Assembly: GCF_022458985.1 (NCBI RefSeq)
Contig: NC_061770.1
Location: 39,537,599-39,601,598 of the forward strand
DNA length: 64,000 nt
Origin: Mugil cephalus
Taxonomy: Eukaryota > Chordata > Actinopteri > Mugiliformes > Mugilidae
Reading direction: 5' to 3'
The notes below the pieces were generated by a model. The model made no database searches. It saw only the letters and a program-made list of their open reading frames with translations, and was not told where the DNA came from. Of the stretch, positions 1 to 12,300 are shown in pieces (positions within the stretch are counted from its first letter, which is position 1; the number at the start of each line of letters is the position of its first letter). The translations under genes were made by a program, and so were the position numbers.

Positions 1-619
1 AACCTACTTGTCTTTGAACCTGCACAGTTTCTGGCCTCTCATGTCTTGTGTATGTATTTTCATATATTTCTTTGGCATTTTATACATTTAGTGCAGCATC
101 TACAGTTTTAGTTTAGTGTGAGAGGGGAGATAGAATATTTCTCTTTAGTGTCACTTCTGATTCTTCTGGTTTCAGTTTCTGCAGCCACCGTACACACTAA
201 CCTCAGCATGACACACAGAGGACATGCTAACGAGGTGCAGGAGCAAAGCCCATAGTTTAATAGTTTCTTCACCCTTCATGCTGAAGGAGCGCAGAGAATG
301 GAAACAGAGATAGTGTTGGGACAAGGGGAAAAGATAACATAATAGATTCTTTTTTTCACCCTGCATACCGGCAGTAAACACGCACTAAACAAACTCGTAG
401 CAGAGATTGAGAAGCGGGAGGATTCGTCGGCGTAAACACATTCTTTGCGCGTGTAGATAATCCAGACAGCGTCGTTACTCCTCGACGTCTCGCACACATC
501 GGAGGTCAAACGCTCTCACCTGTTCCCCCCAGTCTGGGATGAATTTTATCTGGAAACACACGCGCTCGCTTCCTGAGGTATTTACGTTTTCTCATCACAC
601 CCTCGTTATCTCCCTCCAG

Positions 620-633
620 CTCACACACACACA

Positions 634-674
<41 letters not shown>

Positions 675-676
675 AA
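620..676. repeat. (CA)n microsatellite
   Basis: A run of CA dinucleotides, lightly interrupted by CT and AA, about 55 bases long, in the intron left of the first visible M1AP exon. Confidence 0.9.
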
Positions 677-2164
677 ACGTGAGTGAGCCTCTAATTACAA
701 GAATCCCTGACAGTGTGGTCCGTCGTCCATCACCCAACACGCCCATCCATCTCTCCTGTTTCACCTTATCTTCCACTAATTCTTTCTTTACATTATACAT
801 GCTTCCTGTTCTTTTCTCTTCCCTGCCTACTGTGCTTCCATAATTCCTTCCCTCTCATCATTCCCGATCCCCAGACGGACATTATCGGAGGAAACGCCGA
901 TCGATTTGCTCCACACCCTCACTCCTCCATCCCCGTCTATTTCTCTCATCTCTCTCATCTCCCTCTCCACAAAGCCAAGCTTTCTCTCTTTCCGGTTATA
1001 TTTGGGTGAACTAATCCTCGGTTTTCCTCCCATTCTTCCTCGACTGCAGACTGCAGTCACTTCAGCGTCTTCACGAACAGCTGAGGATTTATGGAAGTTA
1101 TTTAATTCGTGCTGCAGCAGCCGGAGGAATGTGGCGTGTGTCAAAACTAAAAAAAAAATCTTGACTTTTTGACACGTTAAAGGACGACTGGTGAAGGAGA
1201 AGTGTCACTGTTACAGCGTTCATCCCTTTTAAATTTCACCAAGCGGAGATCAGACCACAAACATCCATCAGTTAAAAGAAAAAACAGGAGCAAATAATTG
1301 AATTCCTTCCCCTCAGATGGAGCTCTTATTCCTAGATAAAGACCTTCTGCAAACTTTGGCCCAGAACCAAAAATAGCTACTGAAGCTGCCACTGACACAT
1401 GAAAGAGCCAGTGACACGTTTTAGTCGAGGAATTTATTTAAAAGTTTCTCATTTTCCCTGGAAGGGAAACTTTTTTATCAGTCCTGGGTTCATCCTCTCT
1501 GCCGTTAACCTCTCCACCGTCTGCGTCGTCACCGCGCCTCCCGATTCCTCCCTTCAGTCCCATTAGTTATCTCCTGATGGGTCATTAAGTATTAAACAGC
1601 AGGCAGAGGGAAAGGGAAAAAGGAGGGAGGGGAGGGCTTCATGAGTGTCTCGTCTGCAATAATAAATGGACAGAGGGGAATGGGAACAGACAGAGAACAG
1701 GAGATTAGGGTGGGGCAGGTCCGCGGGGTCCATGTTCCTATTATGTAAGAGTAAATGGAAGTCAGTGAATGAAGAAAGGGCTGTTAGATTATGCTCTTTT
1801 CTTTGGAAGATGCTCAAAAATAACCAGAGAAGCAATCTTTTTATGTATCAGGGCGTTGGCCTCTTTTGTTTTATTTCGTGTCATGTTGCATCCGAGCAGA
1901 AGTCCTGGTTCTTCTCTGCATGAAATCAGTGCTGGGTCGTCTCATCCGGACAGAACTGAGGAGGCTTTCATGATCCAGATGATGACAAAAGTTCAAAAGG
2001 CTTCAGCGTCTGTGCAAGTCACCAGTGTTTTACTCTGTGGAATTTATTGAATGTTGCTGCCACCTAGTGGTGGAAAATAAAACTTCATTTATTCTGCACT
2101 TTCCTTCAGTAATAATAAAGATAGAGATTAAGTAGAGACATCTTATTTACTATATGTGTTCTAT

Positions 2165-2621
2165 AATAAACTAGTGCTTTATATAAATGTACATTATTAT
2201 CATCATTTTGCATTCAATATCAAGCTATTTAAATATTAATTATTAAATTTGCATGTGCAACAGTTGTGTGGCCGTACAACTGCCATAAACATAAACATAC
2301 CAATATATATCATGCACTGTCAGTTGCAGGGAACCATAGTCAGAGTGTAATATGCAGCCTCCTGATTGGCTCAGCAGCGATGGGGGCGGGGCCTACTGTG
2401 TGCAGGAGGCTTTGATTGACAGGCCGCTGTTGAGGCGGCTCCTGTCAACGTCTTCCTTCTCCATTTATCCCTTTAATAAAATGTGTTGGATTCATATTGA
2501 TGAATTTTAAGAAAAGACATTTTTTTGGGGGAAAATTTAAAAAATGTGGAAAATATTTACTCATGCAAAGGTTTTGCAACCCCCCCTGCAGTACCTCCAT
2601 GGACCCCCTGTTGACCCTATG
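2165..2621. mobile_element. hAT-like non-autonomous element, copy 1 (5' end lost)
   Basis: This block matches two others at 41852-42440 and 62670-63136 over most of its length. Shared pieces include 'gattggctcagcagcgat', a 'ggggc(g)gggcct' segment, 'atttatccctttaataaaa' and the 3' end 'tgcagtacctccatggacc'. It has no coding capacity. The left terminus seen in the other two copies is missing or diverged. It lies just left of an M1AP exon. Confidence 0.7.
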
Positions 2622-2712
2622 ATTTAGAGATTAATGTAAAGTTTTACTATAAGTAGCAGAGTGAACTAGCTTTTTAAAAAGCTGCACATGACACACTTGT
2701 CTGTGTCTGTAG

Positions 2713-5700
2713 ACTCTCTGATGCTGGGCACCGAGGTCGACCTGCAGCAGGTGGAGAACACCGTGTTCGCCATCGAGACGGTGCTGAAAGCGTGGCTTCA
2801 AGAACAAGGCGGAGACAGAGAGCACCTCCACCTCCTGCTGCCGGGCCCCTCGGATGATCCTGTTCCCGGTGAGACATCTACTCCCATAGAAATGGAGAGC
2901 GCGGCACCCAAACTATAACTACATGGTTAATACACACTTCTCTTGTGAACAGTGTGCGTGAAGTGCGACATGCAGGAGCGTCTGATAAGCCCCGCCCTCG
3001 TCCCCCTGACGCCCAACCTGGGAGTGAAGACTGAGAACGTTCGGGACTTCCTGCCTCTGGCTAAGAGCTCGGCCAATCACAGGCCAACGCCACAGAGGCT
3101 GAAAGCAATCAAGTAAGAGTGGGTTACAGTGGTGGGGGCCTGCTTACTTTAACAAAAAGCAGAGATAATTAAAATGAACGACAGGACCATCGCACTGTTC
3201 ACTGTTCCGTCCATGAGACTCATCACATGTACGTGCCACCGTGATGTGACTCCAGTAAAGCCTGGTCTGTCTATGAATGGCTCCTTTCTGATAGTAGTGG
3301 AACATTTCTGAGATGAAATGTGAGCGCGCTTTGTTCTGCTGTTCTGCTCTGGCGCTGGAAGTTTCTCAAGATGTCGTGCAGAGAAATATGCTTCATGCCT
3401 AGAAACGTTTTTAGCCTCGTACAGCAGAAACTCAAGTGGAGTAGTTAACGGGGGGGTTTTAATAAGAGGCTAGGAGAACAGGGAAGTTATTTGTAAAGAG
3501 ATTCATGTGAACAACTTCCTGGTAAATTAGATTGTTAATTAACTATTAATTCACATGGGATTAGTTTTATCTGGAAACATCATGTGATTCAGATTAGTTC
3601 ACATTAGTTACTCACTCTTGAAGATCTCGACAAATCTGAAATACCCAAGATTATTAAGGCTGCTTCAGGTTGTATCTGTGCTATTTGTAAATATATTGGA
3701 GAATAAACTAAAAATCCCAAGGAAGAAATTAGCACGTTTTCATCCGTCTAAATGGGTGAACGTGTCAGCCACACCTCGACTTTGCACGTAAACTGAGCCC
3801 ATCGATAGAGAGTTAGTCTGAGACTTATCTCAGATCATTCAGTGAAGATCGGAGGAGATGCCGCGGTTGAGATACTGGCATCTGTGAGCTGATGAATCAC
3901 AGGATTGCAGAGGCTTCACACCTGAAAGGGGAACACAAGAGAAACACAAGGAAAAGGGAGGAGCAGCTTCCAGGGTACGACATCACACTACCCTGTGAAC
4001 AGAACCTAATGCCAGGAACAAGAAGTGCTGGGTTAAATCACTTGCCACATTATTAGGTACACCTGCTCAATTGCTTGTTAATGCAAATAGCTAATCAGAC
4101 AATCACATGGCTGCAATTCAGTGCATTTAGACATGTAGAGGTGATCAAGACAACTTGCTGAAGTATAAACTGAGCATCAGAATGAGGAAGAAAGGGGATT
4201 TAAGTGACTTTGAACGTGGTTTGGTTGTTGAGTGTTTCAGAAACTGCTGATCTACTGGGATTTTCACACACAACCATCTCTAGGGTTTACAGAGAATGGT
4301 CCAAAAAAGGGAAAATATCCAGTGAGCGGCAGTTGTGTGGATGAAAATGCCTTGTTTATGTGAGAGGTCAGAGGAGAATGGGCAGACTGGTTGGAGATGA
4401 TAGAAAGACAACAGCAACTCAAATAACCACTGGTTACAACCAAGGAATGCAGAATACCATCTCTGAACACACAACACGTCCAACCTTGAAGAAGATGGGC
4501 TGCAGCAGCAGAAGACCAGACCTGGTGTCACTCCTGTCAGCTAAGAACAGGAAACTGAGGCTACAGTTCATACAGACTCACCAACACTGGACAATAGAAG
4601 ATTAGAAAAACGTTGCCTGGTCTGATGAGTCTTGATTTCAGCTGCAACATTCAGATGTCAGGGTCAGAATTTGACATAAACAACATGAAAGCATGGATCC
4701 ATCCTGCCTTGTATCAAAGGTTCAGGCTGGTGGTGGTGGTGTAACGGTGTGGGGGATATTTTCTTGGCCCCGTAGTACAAACTGAGCATGGTTTAAATGC
4801 CACAGCCTACCTGAGTATTGTATGCTGACCATGTCCATCCCTTTATGACCACAGTGGACCATCTTCTGACGGCTACTTCCAGCAGGATAATGCACCATGT
4901 CACAAAGCTCATATCATCTCAAACTGGTTTCTGGAACATGACAATTAGTTCACTGTATGAGCAATGGCCTCCACAGTCACAGTCACCTTTGGGATCTGCA
5001 GCAACTGTTTGATGCTGTCATGTCAATATGGACCAAAACCTCTGAGGAATGTTTCCAACACCTTGTTGATAGTATGACACCAAGAATTAAGGCAGTTCTT
5101 AACCTTTTACTAGCAAGGTGTACCTAATAAAGTGGCCGGTGAGTGTGTGATGTGCACGTTCACTTCAGTGTGTGAAAAGGTGACGGATATAAACAAATAT
5201 TTTTACATTTTAAAACCACATAACAAAGTTGCATATATTTGAATTCAGCCACACGTCACAACTGCCTGTTGTTCAAAAGCTGATGTCACTTCTTCTAAAA
5301 CACACACACACACACACACACACAGAGAAAAGCATCATGTAAACAAAACAGACCTTCACTGATGATAGAAAGCAGACATTCAGGTAAGAGCTGATTTGCA
5401 TTATTTAATCTCTCCCCTCATTTGCATTTCTTTCTCTTTTTTTCTACATCTTCAGGAGTTACAGTTGCAGTAGGAAGTTATGTGTGTCCACGTGTGTGTG
5501 TGTGTTTGTTTTGCATGCCAGAAAGTCCTGAAGTTATTGTGCTTTGTGTGTGCGCGTGTGTGTGCGTGCTTTGCATACTTGTGACTCACGGTCCACCGCA
5601 GAGAGATTTAAATGAAGCCAGTTCCCACCGTTAACAAATTAACTTCGGCGGGGATGATGTCACCCTCTCTCTCTGCTTGTGATGTTTTTTTTTTTTTTTG

Positions 5701-8700
5701 CATACAGCCGTTATTCATCCGACGGGAACGAGGCTTCAATCGATGCATCAGTTAGGAATGCGTTCGCGGAGGACAAACAAACTCGTGTTTGTCCTTCAGT
5801 TAGCGGACATGCTAACCGAGGTTGCGTATGTGTTGCAGGCTCCTGCGCGCAGACGGATTGTGCGAGAGCGTGTTGTACGGCCTGCCGCTGCTGATCCGAC
5901 CCACCACCTGCTGGCAGCTGGACTGGGATGAAATGGAGACCAACCACGGCTTGTTCCACGCCCTGTGCCACACACTCAGGGTGTGTGAGAATGTTTTCAT
6001 CCTGCTTCAAACTTCGTGTGTTTTTTTTATCGTTTCCCGGTTTATCTGTTGATGTCACAGCTGCAGCTATTCAGATCTGCGCTAGTTTCACAGCGATGTT
6101 GGACTATTTCCATCCTCTCATGCCTGTGTCTGTATTTGCATAATGCAAACCGGGTTATTTTTAGCCTTGTGACATGGAGGCTCGTCGGGCCTTTAATAAG
6201 TCGTAGTAGAAAATAATAAACAAATCAGTTTTTGTTTTGACCTCCTTTAGCTCGCTACGCGTTTTTAATTTCTCCGAGGTATTTGGGATCTGTAGGACCT
6301 ACGAAGTATAAAAACTAAGCATCATCTTTGACCCCGAAGTAGTTTTTTGGGTAAAAAAAATTATGTCCCCATATGTGGACACAGGGACTATTTCATTGTA
6401 TATTATAATAAAGTCACCAATATGTATCGAAACATAAAGCTGACTGAATAGAAAAGACAGAATTGCAAACAATGAATTCCCAGTGTCCTCAAATGAGTGT
6501 TTGTAGTAGCTATAACTCGTTACTATTGATAGAGTTTGCGCGTCATATTAAACTAGAAAAGTTAATAATCATAAATAAACAAGTTTCAACTTATGAGGTT
6601 TTTCACATTTTTGCACTTTGATCGGCCGCAGAATGAATTCGCTGAAACGCTCGCTGTCATGTTTTTACGCCAACTAGTACCTAGTTAAGAGGATAAAAGT
6701 TTAAATGAAGCAGAAGAAGCTGCTATAAAACCTAAAACTTAACGTCCCCATATGAGGACGTAGGGTCTCAGGAGGTTCGTTGATACTAAAATTCAATATC
6801 AGATCAGACCTGTGTGGAAAAATATATATATATATATATATTATTCTGCTTCATTGTTGGCTCCCCTGACTGTCTCTTTGAGTCATACTTTTGTGTCTAC
6901 ACTGATCAGCCAAAACATTAAAACCACTGACGAGTAGAAGCAAATAACATTGCTTATTTTGTGACAATTTAATGGACACTTTTGGACCCGACATTCATTC
7001 ATGTGGATGTTACATTAGACATGTAGCACCCACCTAGACCAGAAAAGACCCCCCACCCCATAGCAATGACACTGACACAGACACACAAACACACAAAAAT
7101 GGTTTAGGAACAAGTCAAAAAACATGAAGAACAGCACAAGGTGTTGACCTGACAGATGGTCATAATGTAATCCCTGATATCAGATATAGATATAAACTCA
7201 AACGCGACACTTTTCCAGTTTTGATGTTTGTCTTTCCCTCTTTCAGAGTCGAGACGTGTTCCTGCTGCTGCAGGCGGAGCAGAAACCTACAGCTGGAGGC
7301 TCAGGTCCGAGTGTCCGTGAGACAGAGTCATGTTGTCGCACTATGAATCCCTCTGTGTGCGCTCACGGGGCCCGTGCATGTGTACGTCTGTCACTTTGTG
7401 CGACGCAGGTGTGCATTCTCACTACGTCCTCCAGCCGTCCCCGTCTCTGTCCCTGCTCCTGAAGCCTGTTGTCTCCAGGGAGCTGCTGCTGCCCTGCTCT
7501 CTGCCCGTCCTCACCCAGGACCCTGCTCCTCACGCCGTTCAGACTGTACAGGTCAGAGCAAACCACACAGCCGCCGTGTAGGATACGCACAAACACGTAC
7601 GTTATGTGTGGATGGATGCTTTCATACATGGGGTCTTCTTTATTAAAGTTATTATCTCAGCACACATTTACAAACATAAAGAAATAGACAGTAGATATTT
7701 AGTTATAATTAAAATACACATAAAGTGATACTTACAAGTGTAAAGTAACACCACAACAAGTAACGAATTCATCAAAATGAAAACAGTTTCTGGAAAAGTC
7801 GCATCTTGTATAAACGTGAATGTTAGAATGAAACATCAATAAATGTGCTGATTATTATTATGATTTATCAGGACTTTCTTCTGATTGCTACATGCTAGTG
7901 TATAACCTAAGAAGAAGAATTGTGTTTTATTTCTCCTATTCTGATCCACGGGATGAATTTGCAAAGTGGAAACATGACATCGAAGACATTAACTGCAATT
8001 TTTCTAGTAAAAGTAACAGCTATATATATATATTTAATGAGAGTTGTAAACATAACACAACACAAAGACATAGAACTACACACAAATTTTTTCTCAGCAA
8101 TTGTTCTATGTTTTTTAATACTGCAGTTCATTAAATATTAACACTTTCATAATGTTCTTCTTCACAATAAAACAAAGGGGAAACATTTGGAGTTGTCGTT
8201 ATTTATAGGTTAACACACACACACATTAAGTTGTGTTACTGGTCTGGCCCCCTTTACTTTTATCAGCACTAGATGTGGGACCACCATGTTTGTGTGAATG
8301 AACCATTGGCTTTACCCATTATTCACATTTTCAGCAGCTTCTACAAAAAAGGAGACGTGAGTCACTTCACCTCTAGATGCCACTAAATCTTACACATTTG
8401 AAGTGTGTACACATTGTGTGTTTAGTTTGTTTGTGCTCTGTCTCCGTCAGCGTTGTCTCTCTCAGCTGGACGAGGAGTTCGTGTTTAACCCTCTGTCCGT
8501 GACCAGTAACCTCTACCAACACCTGAGGAGCAAAGGTCTGCTCCCTCAGCCTCGCTACCCGTACAGGTCAGTAATGAACGATGACGGAGTCTCAGGACGC
8601 AACAAACACATAAGTGATTAACTAATTAAAAGGACAGGATATTGTTGATGACCGTGACGCTGCTTGTTTGTGTTTCCAGGCTCCAGCCTCCAGCGACTGC

Positions 8701-11277
8701 CCACAGAGAACAAACTCCAGACGGCCCTAAAGCCACAGGCAGCAAGCGGCAGGTAAACACAACAGCTTTTTACGACGGCGTAAAGGTCACTTCACCGTAA
8801 CATGAATGAAGCCGATGAAGCGAGTCGTCGGCAGGACACACGTTGAGACATGGAAAGCGTAATGTGGTTCAGTCGCTGCACGCCGCGCTTCCTCATTCAG
8901 CCACTGGATGGCAGCACTCACTTCACACAGACAATGTAGGGTTTGTTTTAAGAAAATTACAGACAGACGCTTAAACACTTAATAATAAGCAGGCAGGAAC
9001 CTTCTGAACGGGCCTTTGTGTAACGTCTCTAATCCATCAGAGAGGATGTAAAGTCACGTCAGGTTCGTGATCTTCTGTTTTTCAAAACACTCGTTCATCA
9101 AGAGCAAAAGTAGGACTTTAAACTAATCAAATGCAATTAACTACCTAGTAACGATTTTAAATAATTAGTGTTTGTTATTGAATTTTTACAAATTAAATTT
9201 ACTGTAAAACTAATTTAACAACTTGTTCATAGGCTGAGAAATAACTGCAAACAGATTGTTATAGAAAAAAGTTTAGTTTGTGTATTTTTTTGTGAATTAT
9301 CGGTCAGTGACCTGTGATTTAAACAAAATAATTAGACATCTACAGTGTATAGTATAGTAGTGTAGTGAAAAAAGCACATTTCACATGAGGTGACAATAAC
9401 AGTGAAATAAAATACTTCAAAAAAGAACTTGAAACTTGTAAATGCACTAAAATAAGAACGATCGCTAACATCTCACGTGGTCTCGGTCGTTAATGCAACA
9501 ACTTTTTAAGCCGTGTAGTGTTTGAACTGAAACTATTGTGATATCAGTCTGTTGCTTGTGTGATATTTAGAGAAGCTGACAGACCGGCGCTGAGGGTAAA
9601 CTATTTCCAAAGACAACACAATCAACATGAACTTGTTTTTACACCTAGATTCTTCTTCTTCTACAACAACATGCGGAGGAACCGGCATTCGTCACATCAG
9701 CCAAACTCTACGTCTGTGTCTGACAGAAGGAGACGAGGCTAACGAGAATCCATGTGTCTCACAGTTTATAGGACAGACTCACTTAAGAAGAAGAAGCCAC
9801 TGTTAGTGTCTCTTTACGTGAGCGGAGGCCGACTGTGACCGGCGAGAGTGTAGCTGTTGGCAGCGTGACTCATCAGGGCAGATAAGGCTGCTGACATGCA
9901 AATAGTTCGCTTCAGCGGCAAAACAGAGAAAATGTTTCGGCCGCTACGATCCGTTTCGGTTTTGTTCTGTCCTTTAGCACGCGCTTCTCTTAAGTGACAA
10001 TGAGAACTTCCCCGTTGTGGGAAGAATAAAGGCGTATCTTATCCTGCCTTATCTCATCTTGACATGATGTTTGTTTCTTCTTCTCCTTCCCTTTTCTTTA
10101 CTAAAATATCTGTTTCATTTTATCTCCCTCAGAGTCCTCGTTGTCTCATTTCTTTTCTCGCTTGCTTCTTGCACAGGCGCAGCTAAACGTAGCGTACGGA
10201 CGTAACGTCACGGCAAAAAAAAATGACAGTGGATCGTGGAGATTAGCAGCGTTAGTTTGAATCATTGGCTTTAATGGCGTCTAAATTGTAAAATTAGCTT
10301 AAAAAAGGTGAAGAGATGTTGTGCGATTGACTGAACCAACGGATTTGAAAAGCAGTCAGAGATATATTGTTACAGATATATGACAAAGAAAAGAGAAGTC
10401 AGTGGATCCTGCATTAGGAAGAAACATCTAGAATCCAGACACAGAAACCTGGTGTTGTGTTTCACATTTAGTGTCAGGTGATGTTAATTTATGCCGTATT
10501 TTTTGATACCTGTAGTTACTTCTACAGTTACGTCCTGGAGGGCTGTCAGATAAGTTTTTGTTTTGGTGTAGTTACAGCCGATAGTAGCTATTTCAGTCCC
10601 AACAATAAATAACAATAAAACAATAAACTGAATATTTGTGATCAATCCTTATCATCCTTTTAACATCTGGTCAGACGCTACAGTATTATATGATTAACGT
10701 TACTTCTCAGTAAAGCTCTTAGCGTTAGCATCTTTCATTTAGCTACATTTATCATAACAGAAATGACCTAAAACTTAAACTGAGGCTAATCCACTTTTCT
10801 AAATCCACACTGGTTTGTGTGGATCATTGTCGAATCCAACTGTCTTTAATTTGATCTGATAATCCAAATTTTTCACATCTCTCTGTATTTACTGCTACAT
10901 TTCACCATGTTTTTGCCACTCAGGGGGGCGTGGCCACAAGCTGGAGTGACACCAACACACACACCCTCTGTCATTCAGATGAAGTTTATTGGTTGAATTC
11001 TAATATAAGAGAGTGAGATTAAAGGTGTGTTGTCTCCTTTCAGCTGCAGCACCAGGGTCGCCAACCGGGAACGAGCAGCAAGGTCAGGGCCACCGTGGCT
11101 CCTCTGCCCTCCACCTCCTCCTCCTCCTCGGGACCTCCTCCTGCCCGGGCCTCCTCCCGTCCAGCTCTGAACTTCCTCACCAGCAGCAGCAGCAGCAGCA
11201 GCAACAGTTGCGGCCGACCCTCTGCTCCCTCTCTGCAGGAGGAAGGCGGTGAAGATAGCTTTGGGACGATGCAGTAA
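2713..11277 (+). CDS. m1ap: M1AP, meiosis 1 associated protein (C-terminal ~364 aa; 5' part outside window)
   Basis: Germline protein needed for male meiosis in mammals; its biochemical activity is not established. Eight coding exons: 2713-2868, 2953-3112, 5839-5980, 7247-7316, 7409-7551, 8451-8566, 8680-8752, 11044-11277 (stop TAA 11275-11277). Codon phase closes at every junction. The peptides match human M1AP in order: LGTEVDLQQVEN and the following KAWLQEQ...HLLL; KCDMQERLISPAL; GLCESVLYGLPLLIRPT then CWQLDWDEMETN; LSLLLKPVVSRELLLP; FNPLSVTSNLYQHL; and near the end RATVAPLP, which is also found in human. The last exon then becomes a Ser/Pro-rich tail with a run of AGC codons. No enzyme motif is visible. 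The intron after exon 4 is only 92 bases; the last intron is 2.3 kb. Introns carry Tc1, MITE and other repeat insertions. The first exon needs one base from an upstream exon, so the N-terminal ~200 residues lie left of the window. The gene converges on DOK1, its neighbour in mammals too. Confidence 0.93.
4036..5146 (+). mobile_element. Tc1/mariner-type DNA transposon, decayed copy
   Basis: The ends are inverted: left 'ccacattattaggtacacct' (4045-4064) and right 'aggtgtacctaataaagtgg' (5116-5135), the termini of a common fish/vertebrate Tc1-like family. Between them, plus-strand fragments of a DD34E-type transposase can be read: helix-turn-helix text around 4190-4340 (SDFERGLVVE, SHTTISRVYREWSKKGK), then RGQRRMGRLVGDDRKTTATQ and KNRKLRLQFIQ up to 4605, and 'WSDES' at about 4617-4632. 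The frame is broken by several stops and deletions, so no working transposase is encoded. It sits inside the M1AP intron 3113-5838. Confidence 0.92.
5299..5325. repeat. (CA)n microsatellite
   Basis: A short uninterrupted CA run in the M1AP intron, just right of the Tc1 element. Confidence 0.85.
6255..6777. mobile_element. MITE, 'CTCAGGAGG' family, copy 1
   Basis: The right end reads 'gggtctcaggaggtt' and is preceded by 'cccatatgaggacgtaggg'. It matches, in the opposite orientation, the element at 44546-45013, whose two ends are inverted copies of this sequence next to TTAA. Internal matches include a 'catatg(t/g)ggac' block and 'actatttcattgtatattataataaa'. The left end is degraded, so the start is approximate. 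It is non-coding and lies in the M1AP intron 5981-7246. Confidence 0.6.
6899..7188. mobile_element. Tc1-type MITE ('CACTGATCAGCCA' ends)
   Basis: It begins 'cactgatcagccaaaacatt' followed by 'aaaaccactgac'. It ends with the diverged inverted copy 'ctgacagatggtcataatgt' then 'aatccctgatatcag'. These are the ends of a widespread fish Tc1-like family. The inside is about 290 bases with no transposase. It ends about 58 bases before an M1AP exon at 7247. Confidence 0.8.
10180..10965. mobile_element. Non-autonomous DNA element, family A, copy 1
   Basis: About 785 bases that match, in reverse orientation, the element at 40090-40830, and in the same orientation the shorter one at 23755-24108. Shared text includes 'ggctttaatggcgtctaaat', 'tacgtcctggagggctgtc', 'taacgttacttctcagtaaag', 'gcgttagcatctttcattta' and the terminus 'tttttgccactcaggggggc'. 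There is no open frame of note. It lies in the last M1AP intron, ending about 80 bases before the last exon. Confidence 0.8.
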
Positions 11278-11737
11278 GAGTAAAAAAATCCTGATTTTAA
11301 AGCGGATTCCTCAGAGAAAAGCTTAGTCAGCACACACACATATATATATATATACATACACACACTGGGCCAACTGGTCTCCATGGTAAAGCATAACCTT
11401 ATAAAGCCCTTTAAAGACTCAGCATTGAACTAATTAGCACTTCAATGCACGCAGCGACACGCTGCGAACACACACTTCTTTCGACACTTCTATTCATCTT
11501 CCGCAGCACGAGCGCTTGTTAACTGCCTCTAAATTTAACAGGCGAGAGAAAGGAAAGTTTCAGCTCGCCGCCACCCCGCAGATCGCTGAGGCAGCGAAAC
11601 TCCCGAATATCGCACGGGCCTCAGAAAACAATGAGCGAGAGGTGGAGGAAAAGATGAAAAGGAAGGGAAGCGGCGGGACAATGGAAGCCTCGAAATGGAA
11701 GGAAGAAATGGAAAGTGGGGAAGGAACAAAAAAGGTG

Positions 11738-11766
<29 letters not shown>
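11738..11766. repeat. (GGC)n trinucleotide run
   Basis: About nine GGC units in a purine-rich, CG-rich block downstream of M1AP. The poly-Gly, poly-Arg and poly-Ala peptides read across it in different frames are repeat artefacts. Confidence 0.85.
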
Positions 11767-11768
<2 letters not shown>

Positions 11769-12229
11769 GTCGTGTGGGAGATCAAACGGCGACGGGCGCA
11801 ATTCAGGCGCGATAAATCAGGGAGGGACGGGACGGACGGACGGACGCACGCCTTCTTCGTTTCGCCCCGAAGCCGAGGGTTTGAACACAGCTCCACTGTT
11901 TTAATGAGACGGAGAATGAAGCAGCAGACAGAGGGGCCTCTCTGCTCGACGTCGACCCCACGGAGAGGTCTCTCTCCGGGGGTCGAAATGCAGCATGGAG
12001 GGGGTGGACGGGGAGGAGGAGGAGGAGGGGTAAACCGATTAAATCCACAGCCTGATGGTTCGTTTAATTCAGAGCGATATGTCATTTATCCGATGACTCG
12101 TATTGGTCAATAACAAATTGGTCACTATTATTAATTTATTCTGCGTCAATATTCTTTGTCTCACGCACACACACTTACTCATCCACAGGCCTAATGAGCC
12201 TCCCGCCATTCCACCCCCTTCTTGAACTT

Positions 12230-12300
12230 TATAACATCCAACGTGCAGCCAATGGCGAAAGGCCCCATTATGCCCTGTGATGTCACAGGGCTTCCGCATT
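12230..12300. promoter_or_regulatory. Candidate regulatory element: CCAAT plus palindrome
   Basis: 'gccaatgg' at about 12248-12255 is followed by CCCTGTGATGTCACAGGG at 12273-12290. The latter has two perfect 8-base inverted arms around TG and contains TGATGTCA, which resembles a CRE/AP-1 site. The block is CG-rich and not part of any repeat seen elsewhere in the window. No transcript start can be assigned to it. Confidence 0.25.

Larger units (their letters stand above)
1..2712 (+). other. Left edge: intron (at least in part) of M1AP
   Basis: The first M1AP exon seen here starts at 2713 behind an AG acceptor in phase 1, so the sequence before it is intron at least near that end. I looked for the N-terminal M1AP residues (about 200 in human) on the plus strand and found no peptide resembling them, so those exons are probably outside the window. 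The stretch holds a CA microsatellite and a hAT-like repeat. The open frames near 700-1170 and 1560-2050 are low-complexity or unremarkable and look like chance. Confidence 0.6.

Noticed and set aside
4264-5012. Transposase as a working gene
   Set aside because: Several in-frame stops and deletions separate the recognisable pieces. It is listed as a decayed Tc1 element only.
11516-12113. Several overlapping frames of 70-150 codons rich in Gly, Arg, Ala, Pro or Ser on both strands
   Set aside because: They arise from GGC, GGA and GACG repeats. The same bases are open in many frames at once, which is a repeat artefact.
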